A DNA stretch of 64,000 nucleotides from Saururus chinensis (taxonomy: Eukaryota > Streptophyta > Magnoliopsida > Piperales > Saururaceae), in contig CP141144.1 of the NCBI GenBank assembly GCA_035235625.1, positions 36,888,014 to 36,952,013 on the forward strand. The letters run 5' to 3'. Made by a program: the position numbers and the translations under genes. Positions 47,107-59,649 of the stretch are shown piece by piece; position 1 is the first letter of the stretch, and every line of letters begins with the position of its first letter. The notes beneath the pieces are model-generated. The model worked only from the letters and a program-made list of their open reading frames with translations. It was not told the origin of the DNA and made no database searches.

Positions 47107-48301
47107 TGACACGCCCCACTATACTCCCTTAACCCGAACTTGGCCAAGAAAAAATGATGAATGTGTGACAAGGTGAGTTTTAACTCAAACTCGAGTTAGA
47201 TCGAACGACATAATACTCATTTTGTGCAAAAGCAATTACCGTAAGATGAAATAAATTAAATAAAATATATTAATCATTCTCAATATCTACATAAATCTCA
47301 TAAAACATAATGGAGTTTCAAGCCTCAAGCAGGCAATAACAAGTTTATGTCATCAAAATGAGGCTCTCCTATAACATAGTCTAAGTGTCATAATTATGTC
47401 ATTAAGTTACATAAAAAATAAACTAAAGTCTATCCCATAATGTGTAAAGTATCCCTACTCTATGTCTGCCTAATTTTTACCATGCTTGTAAAATAAATCA
47501 TCATGAGCACCTTCATGATACAACCACATAGAAGATCCTAGAGTAATACTCCAAAATAAAACAAGGTAAATATGGTGAGTTTAGCTCAGTAAATGTTTAA
47601 AAATATAGAGCTTATATTAACACTAAAACATAATCTTGTAGAAGTATAACACAAACCTTATGTAAAACTAGTGCTAATAACACAAAAACATGTCAAATCC
47701 CTTATACATACAACTTGTGTAAATATCTCATTCATGCATCATAATCTAGAAGGAAAACTTATGCGTAATGTCTTAATTATGTTTTCTAATCCACACACAC
47801 AACCTATGCATAATCAAGTTTCATGATCCATACACAACTTGCATAAATAAATATCATAATCCCTACACAAAATCTATGTAATTAAGCATCATAATCTATA
47901 AATAAAACTAGTGTAAATAAGTATCATCATTCATACATAAATTATCAATAGAGAAATCCTAATACCCGAAGATACTTATACATATTTACCTATATTCCTA
48001 AGCCGGAGATACAAATAGCAGTTGACAAATCTTGTAAACTATAGATGCCCCTAGTTAGCCAATACATAGAGACAAACTAGCTTGAGGTTTACTCCAGAAA
48101 TCTCAATATGTATTCTCATTATATCATTATGTTTTTCTCAACCCGAGGAGGAACCTAACCTTTCGAATGTAAAATCCTTAATGTGACTAATCCAGAAAAC
48201 TATGAAATGTCACAACTAATTATAGTTAACATGGTTTAACAAATTATTTTTATGATGTATGCAACATAACTCATATGTGAACAATGCTAAGTGTATACAA
48301 G

Positions 48302-48313
48302 CATACATAATTA
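48302..48313. repeat. 12-base direct repeat, left of DNA transposon
   Basis: CATACATAATTA; identical at 53312-53323. Comparison with the uninterrupted plus copy near 37160-37185 supports one copy being the original target. Confidence 0.75.
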
Positions 48314-48605
48314 CGGTTGTTAACAAGCAGAGCTGGCTCGTTGAGCAGGTCTAGCTCTACTCTACTTGGCTAGAATTAGGCTCAACTCGAATCGGGCTTG
48401 GCTCGAACTCGATTCAAGCTCAAATAGGCTTGAGCTGAGTTCGAACATACCTCTACTCGACTCTACTCAGCTTGAACTCGAGTTCAAACTCAAATGTAAT
48501 TTTAAAATTATATATAAATAATATATATATATATAATAAATAATACATGTATATGGATATTTTATATAAAAATAATTATTAATTTAAATATATTTTTATG
48601 ACATA

Positions 48606-48689
48606 CTCCCTCCGGTCTAGATTAATAGCTCCATTTGATTAGTTCATTTTGAAAAATCAAATGGAGCTATTAATCTAGGACAGATGAAG
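48606..48689. mobile_element. Stowaway MITE (84 bp)
   Basis: Starts CTCCCTCCGGTCTAGATTAA and ends in the inverted form TTAATCTAGGACAGATGAAG; TA on both sides (48604-48605, 48690-48691). AATAGCTCCATTTGATT pairs with AATCAAATGGAGCTATT, giving a long hairpin. Tc1/mariner-derived. Confidence 0.8.
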
Positions 48690-49620
48690 TATACAAAACG
48701 ACATATAATCACATATATGTACTAATATCATATATTATATATGATATATGGACCCGTTTATATGAGCTAAGGCTCACTCACGGTTGTGTGAGCCCCGATG
48801 TTGTGTACCCTCATATTTCGATCCAACAACATACATAACTCAAGAGCCAAATTGGTTTATGTTTTTTTGCACCCACAGATCTCGATATAATGGCCCATGA
48901 TGCCTTAGCTCACGCTAATGTGCGTAAGCACAAAGTCATATATATTTTTTATGATATATATCCTTGTTAAATTGTAATGGATATATAAAATTTATATATG
49001 ATATATATTTTTTAAAATAAAAATATTGGAGACACAAACACTAATATACTCTTTTTGTCTCAAATTAATAGTTTCATTTAGTTTTTGAAGATGAACTAAA
49101 ATTAGTTCAATTAAAAAACCAAATAGAGTTATAAATATAAGACAAAGTGTCAACATGATATCACACTAATATACTCAAAAATACTTCTTAAAGAATCATT
49201 GTAAGGACTCTCATTTTAAACTGGTTTATTTTAATGTTATTTATCAATTATCGTGTGGTTTAAGCATTTTCTAATCAAATTTAGTAATTTTTAAAAATAA
49301 ATAAGGTTTCTAAATATTTTAAACAAAAATAACTTTGTATTTATGAGTTTTAAGTAGTTTTTAGGTAATTCTGAATTTTTAGAATTTTTCTAATTTTCAC
49401 TAATTTTCTGAAAATTAGGGTTTGGCAAGACCCTCCTGTGTGCCTTACCGACGAAATTAGGGTTTTTAGACCAAACTTCCCCAGACATCAATAGAAGACA
49501 CTATAAAAAATTTTAAAATTTTTTTAGACCTAATTTTGGGTTAAATTGCCAAATTTTCTAATTTTAGTTAAAAACTATATTTATACCCTACATTTCTATT
49601 AGGTTTAGCCCAACCCCTCC

Positions 49621-49629
49621 TATAAAAGG
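49621..49629 (+). promoter_or_regulatory. TATA box in the solo LTR
   Basis: TATAAAAGG within CCTCCTATAAAAGGAAAGGG, about 420 bases into the LTR; a strong match to a plant core promoter. Confidence 0.6.
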
Positions 49630-50299
49630 AAAGGGTTGTGTCATTTCCCCATTTGGGAATAGGCTTAGCCAGGAGATTTGGAGCCTAATCTTCAATTAGG
49701 CCCGAAAAGAAAACGATTAGAAGTGAGTTTAACTTAATCTTGGCTTAATCTCTAGGTTTTTTCTTAAACTCTTCTTAATCTTGCATTCCCCCATCATTTC
49801 AATCCATTTTGAAAACATAAAACTATTGTTTTACCTCTTTTCTCCAAGCCTTAATCTTTAAAATCTCGTTTTTAAGCTTCTAAAACCCTATATCTAATAT
49901 TTACTTTTGGTTTTTTAAAGCTAAATCGAGATTAGTAGTATGTTAACTTAAAATTGTATTTTTGGAAGGTGTTGGAAGAGATTGAAGGTTCATTCCAGCC
50001 CAAATCAACAAGGAAAGGTAATGGGTTCTTCAATCTCAACTTTGGGAAGCAAAAATCTCGGTTTTTATGATGTTATTTAAAGTGGGTTTTACTTGATTTA
50101 GGCTATAATGGTGGGTTTAGTAAATGCTAATCTTTTATTTCGATTTCTTAGGGTTTTGTCTTAGAATGGTTTGGATTAGTGTTTTGGAAGGTTTGATGAG
50201 GTTTTGATAATGTTTGGTACCATAGATAAAGATTTAAAGGTGTTTTCATGGTGTTTCGGTTTTGATTTTCGAAATGAAGAAGAAGATCAAAACTATTGT

Positions 50300-50490
50300 G
50301 TTGGCGATCGAACGGCCTACCAGGGCGATTGATCGGCAACACTATAGTTTTGGCAAATTTCCAGTATAGCCGATCGAACGGCTTTGCAGGGCGATCGAAT
50401 GCCTTACTAGGGCGATCGATCAACAACACTACAGTTTTGGCAAATTTTCAGTACAGCCGATCGAACGGCCTTATAGGGCACTTGAACGAC
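50300..50490. repeat. CGATCGAACGGCC motif array
   Basis: About two 87-base units, each with CGATCGAACGGCYT, AGGGCGATYGAT and AGTTTTGGCAAATTT, plus a partial third. A related motif cluster occurs in the family C LTR at 53590-53700. Confidence 0.75.
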
Positions 50491-51804
50491 TATATGGCAG
50501 TTTTTGCTATTTTTGAAACTTATGCTCATTTCAATGTTTTACTCCATTTGATGATTCTAATGGTTATGGGAGGTGTATTATGATGAAATTAGGTCACTGG
50601 AGGTGTATAATTGATAATAGAAGTGTATGGAATGTGTTTAAGTGTGGTTATGTGGCATTATATTATGTTGATAATTATACAAGTTGATATTGAAGTACCT
50701 TAAGCTTTTGAATGTTAGAATTCTTATGATTAGGATATATTACCAGCAGGGATGTTATGTGAAAAATGGTGAGATATGTTTCTCTTATAATGAGGATGGT
50801 TTATGGGTAATGGATGTGATCATGTTGTGGCTTAATGAATGGAAGAATCATGTTTGTGGGAGTGAATGTTCGATTTCACATGAATGGATTTAAGCTTTAT
50901 AGTGGATTTTGTTTTGATTTCAGTTAGGAATTATTGTTTTGAATGTGTTCAAACATGTGTAAATTGTCTTATAAGTTTATGTCAAGCATTGGGCATGTGC
51001 TTAGATATGCATGAATACACACACATATGGGGAATCTACCATGAAATTGTAGTTAATTATGCCTTGAGTATGATGCAGGAGGGGACTGATTGGGAGCACG
51101 TTCCATGTGTTAGAACCCACGTAGGTCTTGCTCATGAATGTATCATGTTATCATGCATCATGGATCAGTATTCATGGACGAAGTTTTACTTATGCTTAAC
51201 CGGAATTAATCGATTATATACAATGGTTGAGATTATGTGTCGGATTCATCGCTCGGTGAATTAATCGAAACTTGGTTGGTCCGAAAGGACATGTTTTCGA
51301 TTTAAGTTCATGTGTGGAACATGTATGCTCCCCGAGTTGAGTCTAGTGAAATAGAATTATGTGGGGACGAGTTGAGTACTTGTCTTGCGGATTTGAGATT
51401 ATTATGAGTGTCATCTAGACCTTGAGAATCCAGAGTGGTATGTCGTGTGCACCCGCTACCATGTGTTCTAGGGTTCCCTGTGTGGGAATTTGGGTTCTCC
51501 CCTCTGCAGAAGATATTCTTGGGCGAACACCCATGCTCTAGATTCTCTGTGTGAGAATGAGACATCCTTCGCCAGGATCGTCTAGGGCGAGCAGCTTTAG
51601 GGATTGACAACCCTGACCCTTTTTCATTTCCTGTGTGGAAATTTGACTGTGTCTTCGTGGCCTTGACCGTTTCCTACCTGTGTGGCAATACTTGTATTTA
51701 CTCCATGATGGAGACATTCAACATTTGTATTAATACATGTTTATTATGAATGCTATGTATGATTGTGTATCATGTGTTTGACACGTTTGTCGTGTAGGGT
51801 GTGT

Positions 51805-52080
51805 GGTTTATGTGATATGAATGCATGATCAGAAACAGTGTGATTGAGACACTATTATGTAGGTTTATGTGATATGAATGCATGATCAGAAATGGTGTAA
51901 TTGAGACATTATTATGCAGGTTTATGTGATATGAATGTATGATCAGAAAGTGTGTAATTGAGACACTATTATGCAGGTTTATGTGATATGAATGCATGAT
52001 CAGAAATGGTGTGATTGAGACACTATTATACAGGTTTAAGGAATATGAATGTATGATCAGAAAGTGGTATAACATGTTAA
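51805..52080 (+). repeat. 57-bp tandem repeat, about five copies
   Basis: Copies start at 51805, 51862, 51919, 51976 and 52033 with GGTTTATGTGATATGAATG (the last is degenerate), exactly 57 bases apart. The 19-codon period gives a repetitive frame on the minus strand that is not a gene. Confidence 0.95.
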
Positions 52081-53311
52081 TCTTAGATCTGAATTGCTAC
52101 ATTGTTATGCCGTCGCGTTTTCTGATTATTATAGTTATATTCAAAACCATTATTGAGTTTTTATACTCACCCCACTTTCTTGTTTTGTTTTGGGGCTGCG
52201 TGGTATGACATGCAGATGGATAGGATCTTCTATATGAGGAAAGGTCGGAGAGAGTTTGGGAGTAGTCGTGGAGGCTCTTAGTTTTGCATGTCTCTTCGTT
52301 TATCTTGTTTTGATGTTAGGACCTGGTGAATAATCCATGTTTTAGATTTGTGATATACTAAGTTTTTAGTTTCTTTGAGACCTTGTTTTGGAGCCAAGCG
52401 TGTGGCTATGAATTGTTAATATGTGGGTTTGAGATTTGTGTTTTGGTTAGAGTTTAAGTAACTATTTTGTTCCTACCTATTTACTCTTGTTCAAAGTAGT
52501 GCGTAAACTCCGTAAATTAAATTGCTCGTAGTTGGGGCACGTCTTCCGCTATTTTTCTTAATCGTTTCAATCCGTCGCCCCCATGCATTGGTCCGGCCCT
52601 TGGACCAGGTTCGGGTAGTGCCGGGGCGTGACAATCATGACATTAGGGGGACCAACCTTAGTTTATAAAAGAGTGATTAGATATTCTTTTAAAAGTTGAA
52701 GCATGACACTGGGACCATCCTTAGCTTACAAAATGTATCTCTTTTTACATGTACTTAGGAATTTTTTAAAGGTATATTAAGGCTAAATAGTAGTTCTTTT
52801 ATAAGTGATTTATTAGCATGTGAAGAAAAGAAAATACAAAGAAGTATATGGTAATGTTGCCTAAGTGAGTTTTTATTTTCTACATTTTTTTTTAGTGATT
52901 ATATGCACATAAAGAGAAGAAGATGGTAATGTTGCATTTTTTTAGTATATGTAACTAAAACTCATTTGTCATAGTTTTCTTCTTTCCTAATGACTATATT
53001 TAAATATTCAAGGTATAGTCATAATACTAGTTGAAGTATATTTTTTAACATTTAATACTAAAAGCATATTAGTATGTGTGATACTCCATGTACTTTAGAT
53101 TTTTATAGTTTATTTTATTTTTTTTAGTGTGAGCCCAATTTCAGCCTAGGCTCGTGACTCACTTATTGCAGTTCGAGCTCGAGCTAAACTTTAGATTTCT
53201 AATTCGAGCCGAGCTTAAGCTAAAAATTTCAAGCTTCTTCAAGCTTCAAGCTAAGCTTCAGCAATTCGAGTTCAAGTTGTGAAAGCCTAATACTTGGCTC
53301 GTTAATACCCC

Positions 53312-53323
53312 CATACATAATTA
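53312..53323. repeat. 12-base direct repeat, right of DNA transposon
   Basis: CATACATAATTA, identical to 48302-48313. Confidence 0.75.
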
Positions 53324-54560
53324 TACCAATAAATAACCCTATCATGCATGAGACATAATCCATATATAGATAACAAAGTTATGTAAGCATATGTGCATTT
53401 AAATATAAGTTGTCATGTTTATAAACAAGCTATAAATATATGAAACATGGTTCATACATTATTAATGTCACATGTATACAAATATTCATACTTCAACATG
53501 ATCATACTCTACTAGTGACATGTAAAAGATAAAAATACTATCAAAATCCAACTTAAAAATAAGCATATAGTTAATCTTCTATGTAGCCATTCAATTGGCC
53601 TCAAGGGGCAATCGATTGGGCACAAAGAAACATCAAACAATCGATTTGTTGTTTTGTCGATTGATTGGCCCGACGGGCGATCAATTGTTTGGCCCAAAAA
53701 CCTAAAAGTAGTTGTTTCTTATACACAAAGTAGATCTAAATTCACGCCAAACCTCCATAAAACTTCAAATAAACATCATATAAACTCTAGGCATGATAGA
53801 TCTAGTATACATATTCATGTCAAAACACTCATTCAAGAAGATTTAAGCTCGCAGATTTACTTTATGAATATACCCACAATTATGGTGTTAATACAAGTAA
53901 AACATCATTAAACAAAAACCCATTACCTCAAATTAGTTAGTAGACCATTTAATCTCCTCCCAAAGCTTAAGAAATATCTACCTAACAAATTAGGTCACAT
54001 TAACACTAAACAAAAATATCACTTTTTAATAAATATAGATTCAAATCCACTAAGAGAAATTAGATCCATCATTCTCTTGTGCCCAAAATATAAATCACAA
54101 GAATAAAAATAAGAATCCAAAATCTAGGATTCTAAAATATGGGTAAAAGAATGAACTTGATAAGAAGAAGACATATAATCTCATTTAAGAGAAGAACATG
54201 AGATTGAATGTAAAAATATAAAAAAATTATGGAGAGATCTCAGAGATTTACCTTGAATTAAACTTTGCAATCTTAAAAAGGGGTAAAACTCTCTAAAGTC
54301 TTAAAAAATCTCAGCCCACTCTAAATGAGAGAAATGGTCAATGTAAATACTTATACTATGGTGAGTATAGAATAGGCTCAACAAAGAAATAAGTGAACCT
54401 ACTTAGTAAAATAGATTAAAATGAGTGTGACAAGGCTCAAGTACATCTAAGATATCAAGTGAAGGTCATCAACCTAAGAAGTTGACGTGGCGACGTGGAT
54501 AGACGTGGGTTCTAAAATAAAGCCTACTTTCTTAATAAAAGGAATTACATAAAATTTATA

Positions 54561-55150
54561 GCAATTAGTATGGTAACTTAGTAGTTTATATTATACACTA
54601 ATATTTTTTCACCAAAATTTAAATTAAAAATAAAAAAATTTGTAATTAAACTAAATTATCATACAATTAAAATAAATAATAAATAGTAAACAATTATCAA
54701 TAAAATTTTATAGATCTTATAAACTTAATTTTTTTTAAATAAAATTTAAAAATAAAAAAAAATTTTATACTCTTTTTTTATTATAAAATTATTTATTTTT
54801 AAAATTGATAATATAATTTTTTATTATTTTTTAAACTAGGCTCACGGTGAATAAAGAGTATTATTATTATTATTATTTTAAAATGAACTTTGCCCTCGAT
54901 GAAACCCACCCTTTCCTACCTGGTTAGTGGTGCCCTCACCTTGAATCCGATGATTTTACGATCCCACCCGCGGGCAATCTGGAGGACAGCGTACAAGACA
55001 TGACTACGGCTCGTGGTGGCAGACTGACAGTTAACTCTTTTAATTAAGATGCTGTCTTATGTTATGTGAAGCTAAAGAAGTGAAGTGACCCATCCATCCC
55101 GATTACCAACTCATCATCATCCCCCGTCCATTTGTCTCCGGTCGTTGACA
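54561..55150. other. Intergenic and promoter region of the dioxygenase gene
   Basis: AT-rich to 54890 with an ATT/TTA microsatellite near 54861, then base composition rises toward the gene. No coding sequence seen. Confidence 0.45.
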
Positions 55151-55157
55151 TATAATA
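55151..55157 (+). promoter_or_regulatory. TATA-like box of the dioxygenase gene
   Basis: TATAATA, 149 bases before the ATG at 55300; would give a leader of roughly 115-120 bases. Confidence 0.4.
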
Positions 55158-55299
55158 CTAAGTACAACCGATTTACCAGGTGAGACAAAGTTGCGTCCCT
55201 GTGCAGCAAAAACATCCTGGTCTGCGGATCAAGCATCAGAAAAAAAGGGCAAAAAACAGACTGCAGCGGAAGAGCTAAGCAGCTGGCCGGGGGGGGACC

Positions 55300-58200
55300 A
55301 TGGCGAATCCCTGCCCAGACGGAGACGCTGCCATTTCACGGGTCTCAACCCTGAATTGCATCGACCTCTCCAATCCCAACCTCCATGAATCCGTCTCCCT
55401 TCTCAAACAGGTCAGATTTTCATATCCTTTTTTATTTTTTTCCTTCCGTTGACACTCTTTATTTATTCCGATTCTGCGGGCATGCGAGTTGTCAGTAGTG
55501 TTTAGATAGCCCAGATATGCCTGTTGCCAAATTAATTAGATTCCATCCTCGTTAGCATGTTTGACTTTAGCATTTTTGGATGTTTTTATTTCATGATAAT
55601 TAGCCTTTTTTTCTATTTTCGTAATATGCTTTTCTATTTGTTATGATTGTGGTTACTTCAGCTTGCCAGCTGGAATTTTGTCGTTGTTATTTGCTACGAT
55701 AAGAAACAGCAGCATCGGGTGGCGAATCCTTTGCTGTTACGTTTTTTGATAGGTTGTCTTTGTATGACAAAAAATGATTTTTACTTACTAATTATTTGTT
55801 TGCGATATTGAAAAAATCAGTTCATTTAGTTCTGTCGATGGAGATGTGTCCGCAGATATTCCACTTCATTCTTGTTCGTTATTTGAACTTTTGTCTATTA
55901 AGAAATGAAGCGGTTCAAAGAAGAACACCCCATAAAAACAGACCCAGCATTCTTTGCATCTTTTTCCCCTAATCTTTGCTCTCTTTCTCTTTTGAAAGGT
56001 CTGGATGTAGTACTGATCTGAGTGTTGGCTACAGGCATGCCTTGAATCTGGATTTTTTTATGTCTTAAGTCATGGAATCAGCCAGGAATTTATGGATGAA
56101 GTTTTTTCTCAAAGTAGGATCTTCTTTGGTTTACCTATAGAGGAGAAAATGAAGCTGTTGAGGAATGAGAAGCATCGAGGATATACACCTGTTCTTGATG
56201 AGATTCTTGATCCTGACAATCAAGTTAATGGTTGGTTTTGAGATTTCCTGTGTTTTTAGTGCTTCGGTCTAAAATCAGCTATTGCTTTTAATTAAAAAAT
56301 AGATATTGAACTTCTAATTGGCCTGTTATGCTTCATTTGACAATCAGTATTGAGCATTCTCATTGTTTCAGTATGGTACACTGATTACTTTGGCATCACC
56401 CCTTAGTTGGCGGAGTTACAGATATCGCTCATATTGTGAATTAGGTGATTACAAAGAAGGGTACTATATGGGAATTGAAACATCAGAAAGTGACCCACAA
56501 TCCCAAAAGCCATTCTATGGTCCAAATGTTTGGCCTGTTGAAGGTATTTAATGGAAGTGACTTTTATCATATTCTTTTACCGATAATGATTTTTATGAAA
56601 TCAGGAAAGACCCTTGTGTCCTCAAAAAGGAGCAGACTAACTATTATATTAACCACATTAAATAATACTGTTTTAAATGTTTTAATTTTCATTTGTTTCT
56701 GACTTTTCTCCCATTTCTGCTTAGTTATACTTGTGAACAAATTATTTCATGTAAAAAACAGACAATAAATATCTACATTAGTAGAGTGTGAAGTAAGCTT
56801 TAATAGCCAGTGAGTAAATTACATGACGATTGATACATTATCTTTTAATTTTTATCTCTTTTTTTGGAGCCACAAAGCTATTAATATTTTCTGGATTGCT
56901 GTTGCAAATAAAATTTTAGCAACATTTATCTGGTGAAGATTAGTTAGTAATGTTGTTGAAGACCTACATTAATTTCTAACTGTTCAAAGTAATCCCTATT
57001 AAGTTTTCAAAGGTCAAGCACTATTAAAGGATGGTTTTCATGTATCGTTTTATTATTTACTTAGGTAGTGTCCCCTCCTTTTGACAAATGGAGTATTCCA
57101 TTACTATCCAATCATGTGGAAAGTTAAAATGGTTTTCTTTTTCTTTGAAAAACAATGTATAATGGTTCTCATTTTAACCATTTCCTCTTGATCAAGGTTC
57201 ATTGCTTGCCATGGGAAGCCCATGTTATTAAATGGAACAGCACCAAATCATGGACAATCATTAATTATTCTGAATTTCGAATAGCTATTGACATGTTCTT
57301 ATTCAAGGTGTTTACTTCTTTACCATAATTTTTCATTTGGAAGATTTATTACCTGGGTGGAAACATACAATGGAGAAGTATCATCAAGAGGCTCTGTAAG
57401 TTACTCATATATCTAGAATTTTATGGCCAAAAATAAATTTCTCTCCTTAGTTAGGGATCATTAGTTTTTTTCCAAACTACAAGAAAAGTTTTCTTTGACT
57501 TCTATGGATGTGTATGTGCCTTCAGTGGTGTGGCTAAAGAAGTTGCTAGGATTATTGCACTTGCACTTGACCTTGATGCTGATTTTTTTGATAAGTCAGA
57601 AATGCTTGGGGAGCCCATAGCTACTTTGCGCTTGCTTCATTATGAAGGTGTAAGGCAAAGTTCAGGCCTTTGCATTTCATTCACAATTCTTGTGCTCTCC
57701 ATTCTTAGTTTAAAATTATTGTTATGGTTTTTTAAATTTCTCATTGCATCAGGTGGATTTTCGAATCCTATGAAAGGTATATATGGAGCTGGAGCTCATT
57801 CCGACTTTGGTCTGATCACTTTATTGGCCACGGATGATGTTATCGGTCTTCAAGTATGAAAGGCACTTTTAACCTTTTTATCTTTGTGTTTTTAGTGTTC
57901 ACATATTTATTTTAGTCTATCATATCGTGAGTTAGGAAATAGCCTTTTCCATCTTTCAGATATGCAAAAACAGGGATGCCTGTCCTCAGGTATGGGAATA
58001 TGTACCACCTATGAAAGGGTGAGTCTAACCTCTTTTCTAACTATTTGATCATCTCTATTCACCTTTAAAATGTTCTGTTTAGTGTTGACTACCGTGGTAA
58101 GTCTTATTTATTTGCGTAAAGTTGAGTTTTATTAAGTTTCTCACATGGGCCATGTAGTGTGGAGTAAATAAATTGCATGTCTGTTGTTCTGTCTCTAATT

Positions 58201-59649
58201 ACTTCTTCCCTATATTGCTGAGTCAACCAACAGGAAAAAGAAAATCAAGGAAATCTTCTTGAGGTTTCATGTGCTACATTTTAATTTTTTTAGCTCGTCC
58301 TTCTTAAACAATATGCTAGTTTTAGAATTAGCTGATAGTGTATGTACGATCTTCTGTGGGAAGTGTTGGTAGCAAGCAATGCTTTACAGTTCTTTCAGAA
58401 AATAAAATGTCTCGTAGTATGAAATTGGACTGAATGTGAGAAGTTCATTCTTCTAGGGCATTTATAGTGAACATAGGGGATATGCTTGAGCGGTGGAGCA
58501 ATGGCATCTTCAGGTATGAGATGAGATATATGTTCATATATAACGGAGAAGATGTCATGCTGATGATGTAGTATTCATATCCTAAAATTTATTTGTGCAT
58601 ATGACTGATTTCATTTGAATGTCTACCCAGTACGTGGTTGTATTGTAACAAACACTTAGACCAATCTACTGTTGATTTGAGTTTTTGCAGGTCCACCTTG
58701 CACCGTGTCTTAGTAAATGGTCAAGAGCGCTACTCTGTAAGTTTGAGAATGTTCAATATCAATGTCAAGCGTGTAAATGCTAAATAATAGTAACATACCT
58801 TTCAGCAAATTAAATTATCAATTTAAAATTTTCAATCTGAGTCAATAGTTACTTGTTCTTAAAATCCTGTGTTGGCTCCAGTAGAAAAACAAGTACTCCC
58901 ACCGTCCCACATTAATAGCTCACTATTAATGTGGGACAGAGGGAGTATTAGATACTGTTACAGCTTAAGGGAAAAGAGTGCTTTTATTGGAATAGCCCCC
59001 AACAATATCTGAGCATAGAAGAAAATATTAGTCAGACTGATTGTTTGAGACATGAAGTTATCTCGAGCCTGACCTAATTTAGCTCACATTAATTCCCACT
59101 AGCTTCTTCAGTTTAGATGAAACTGTAAACAAAGCCGTTTTCTAGACTTCAGTTCACTATCATAACCTATTAATGCAATTGTGTTTATATATTTAATGTT
59201 GAGTTCGCTCACTTGAATTGCAAGTAAATGCTTTACTATGTTCTGATGGCGATATAAAGTTAATGTTGCATTTCTAAGATCTCTGATTCATATTTAAAAC
59301 CTACCTGTGTATTTTTTTTTTAATTTAGTCCATGCTCAATTATTTAATGTAATCTCTTCATGATGCGATCATCATTCTCTTTTACGCGGAAAGCAGATAG
59401 CATATTTTGTGGAACCTAGCCATGAATGTCTGGTTGAATGCTTACCTACGTGCAAGTCGGAGACAAATCCTCCCAAGTAAGTTACATAAATTCTTGAGAA
59501 ACAATGACCACATTGTGGATTCTCAGAGTCTTCTGATTCACTGCTGCCTGTGCAACAGATTCCCACCCGTGCAGTGCAGCGTTTATCTCAGCCAGCGGTA
59601 TTCCGACACTCATATTGATTTGAGCTCATATCAAAAGCACAAGGTCTGA
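55300..59649 (+). CDS. 2-oxoglutarate/Fe(II)-dependent dioxygenase, 11 exons
   Basis: Exons: 55300-55410, 56035-56230, 56445-56543, 57344-57395, 57526-57647, 57753-57853, 57960-58018, 58457-58513, 58691-58736, 59397-59476, 59559-59649. All ten introns are GT-AG and the phases join to one 337-residue protein. The N-terminal DIOX_N domain spans residues about 18-130 (ACLESGFFYVLSHGIS, IEEKMKLLRNEKHRGYTP). The catalytic double-stranded helix has iron ligands H209 and D211 (YGAGAHSDFG) and H270 (STLHRV), with R279-x-S281 (RYS) for 2-oxoglutarate. The C-terminus CSVYLSQRY is typical. It resembles the plant clade of Arabidopsis AT3G50210, annotated only as an oxidoreductase; the substrate is unknown. 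Likely soluble and cytosolic (no signal peptide seen). The ATG context ACCATGGCG is optimal. The gene appears intact amid transposons. Confidence 0.92.
58896..58945. mobile_element. Minimal Stowaway hairpin (50 bp) in intron 9
   Basis: CTCCCACCGTCCCACATTAA and the inverted end TTAATGTGGGACAGAGGGAG with TA on both sides (58894-58895, 58946-58947). Only about 10 bases separate the arms, so it is nearly a pure hairpin. Confidence 0.85.

Larger units (their letters stand above)
49200..52633 (+). mobile_element. Solo LTR of 3.4 kb (Ty3-like)
   Basis: Canonical TG start (TGTAAGGACTCTC) and CA end (GCCGGGGCGTGACA), flanked by the perfect five-base duplication ATCAT (49195-49199 and 52634-52638). 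It contains a TATA box and downstream repeats but no coding region, and no second LTR is near. Inserted in the DNA transposon, hence the youngest layer of this three-level nest. Confidence 0.85.
48314..53311. mobile_element. DNA transposon with degenerate terminal inverted repeats, interrupted
   Basis: The left end CGGTTGTTAACAAGC and the right end (reverse complement GGGGTATTAACGAGCC) form imperfect inverted repeats. Both ends continue into GAGCTCGA/TCGAGCC-rich sequence in mirror order (48340-48500 and 53120-53310). A 12-base direct repeat flanks the element, longer than the usual 8 of hAT and near the 9-11 of Mutator-like elements. After removing the nested LTR about 1.5 kb remains, with no transposase. 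The superfamily is uncertain. Confidence 0.6.
47107..54560 (-). mobile_element. Family C LTR, minus orientation, interrupted
   Basis: The left edge is TGACACGCCCCACTATACTC; on the minus strand this is the LTR end GGGGCGTGTCA. 47107-48313 and 53324 onward match the reverse complement of the plus copy at 37000-38401, and the two halves join across the DNA transposon 48314-53311. The right boundary is approximate. A GATCGAT-type motif cluster lies at 53590-53700. No coding domain. Confidence 0.65.

Noticed and set aside
51805..52080. CRISPR-like regularly spaced repeat
   Set aside because: Copies are contiguous 57-base tandem units with no unique spacers, in a plant LTR.
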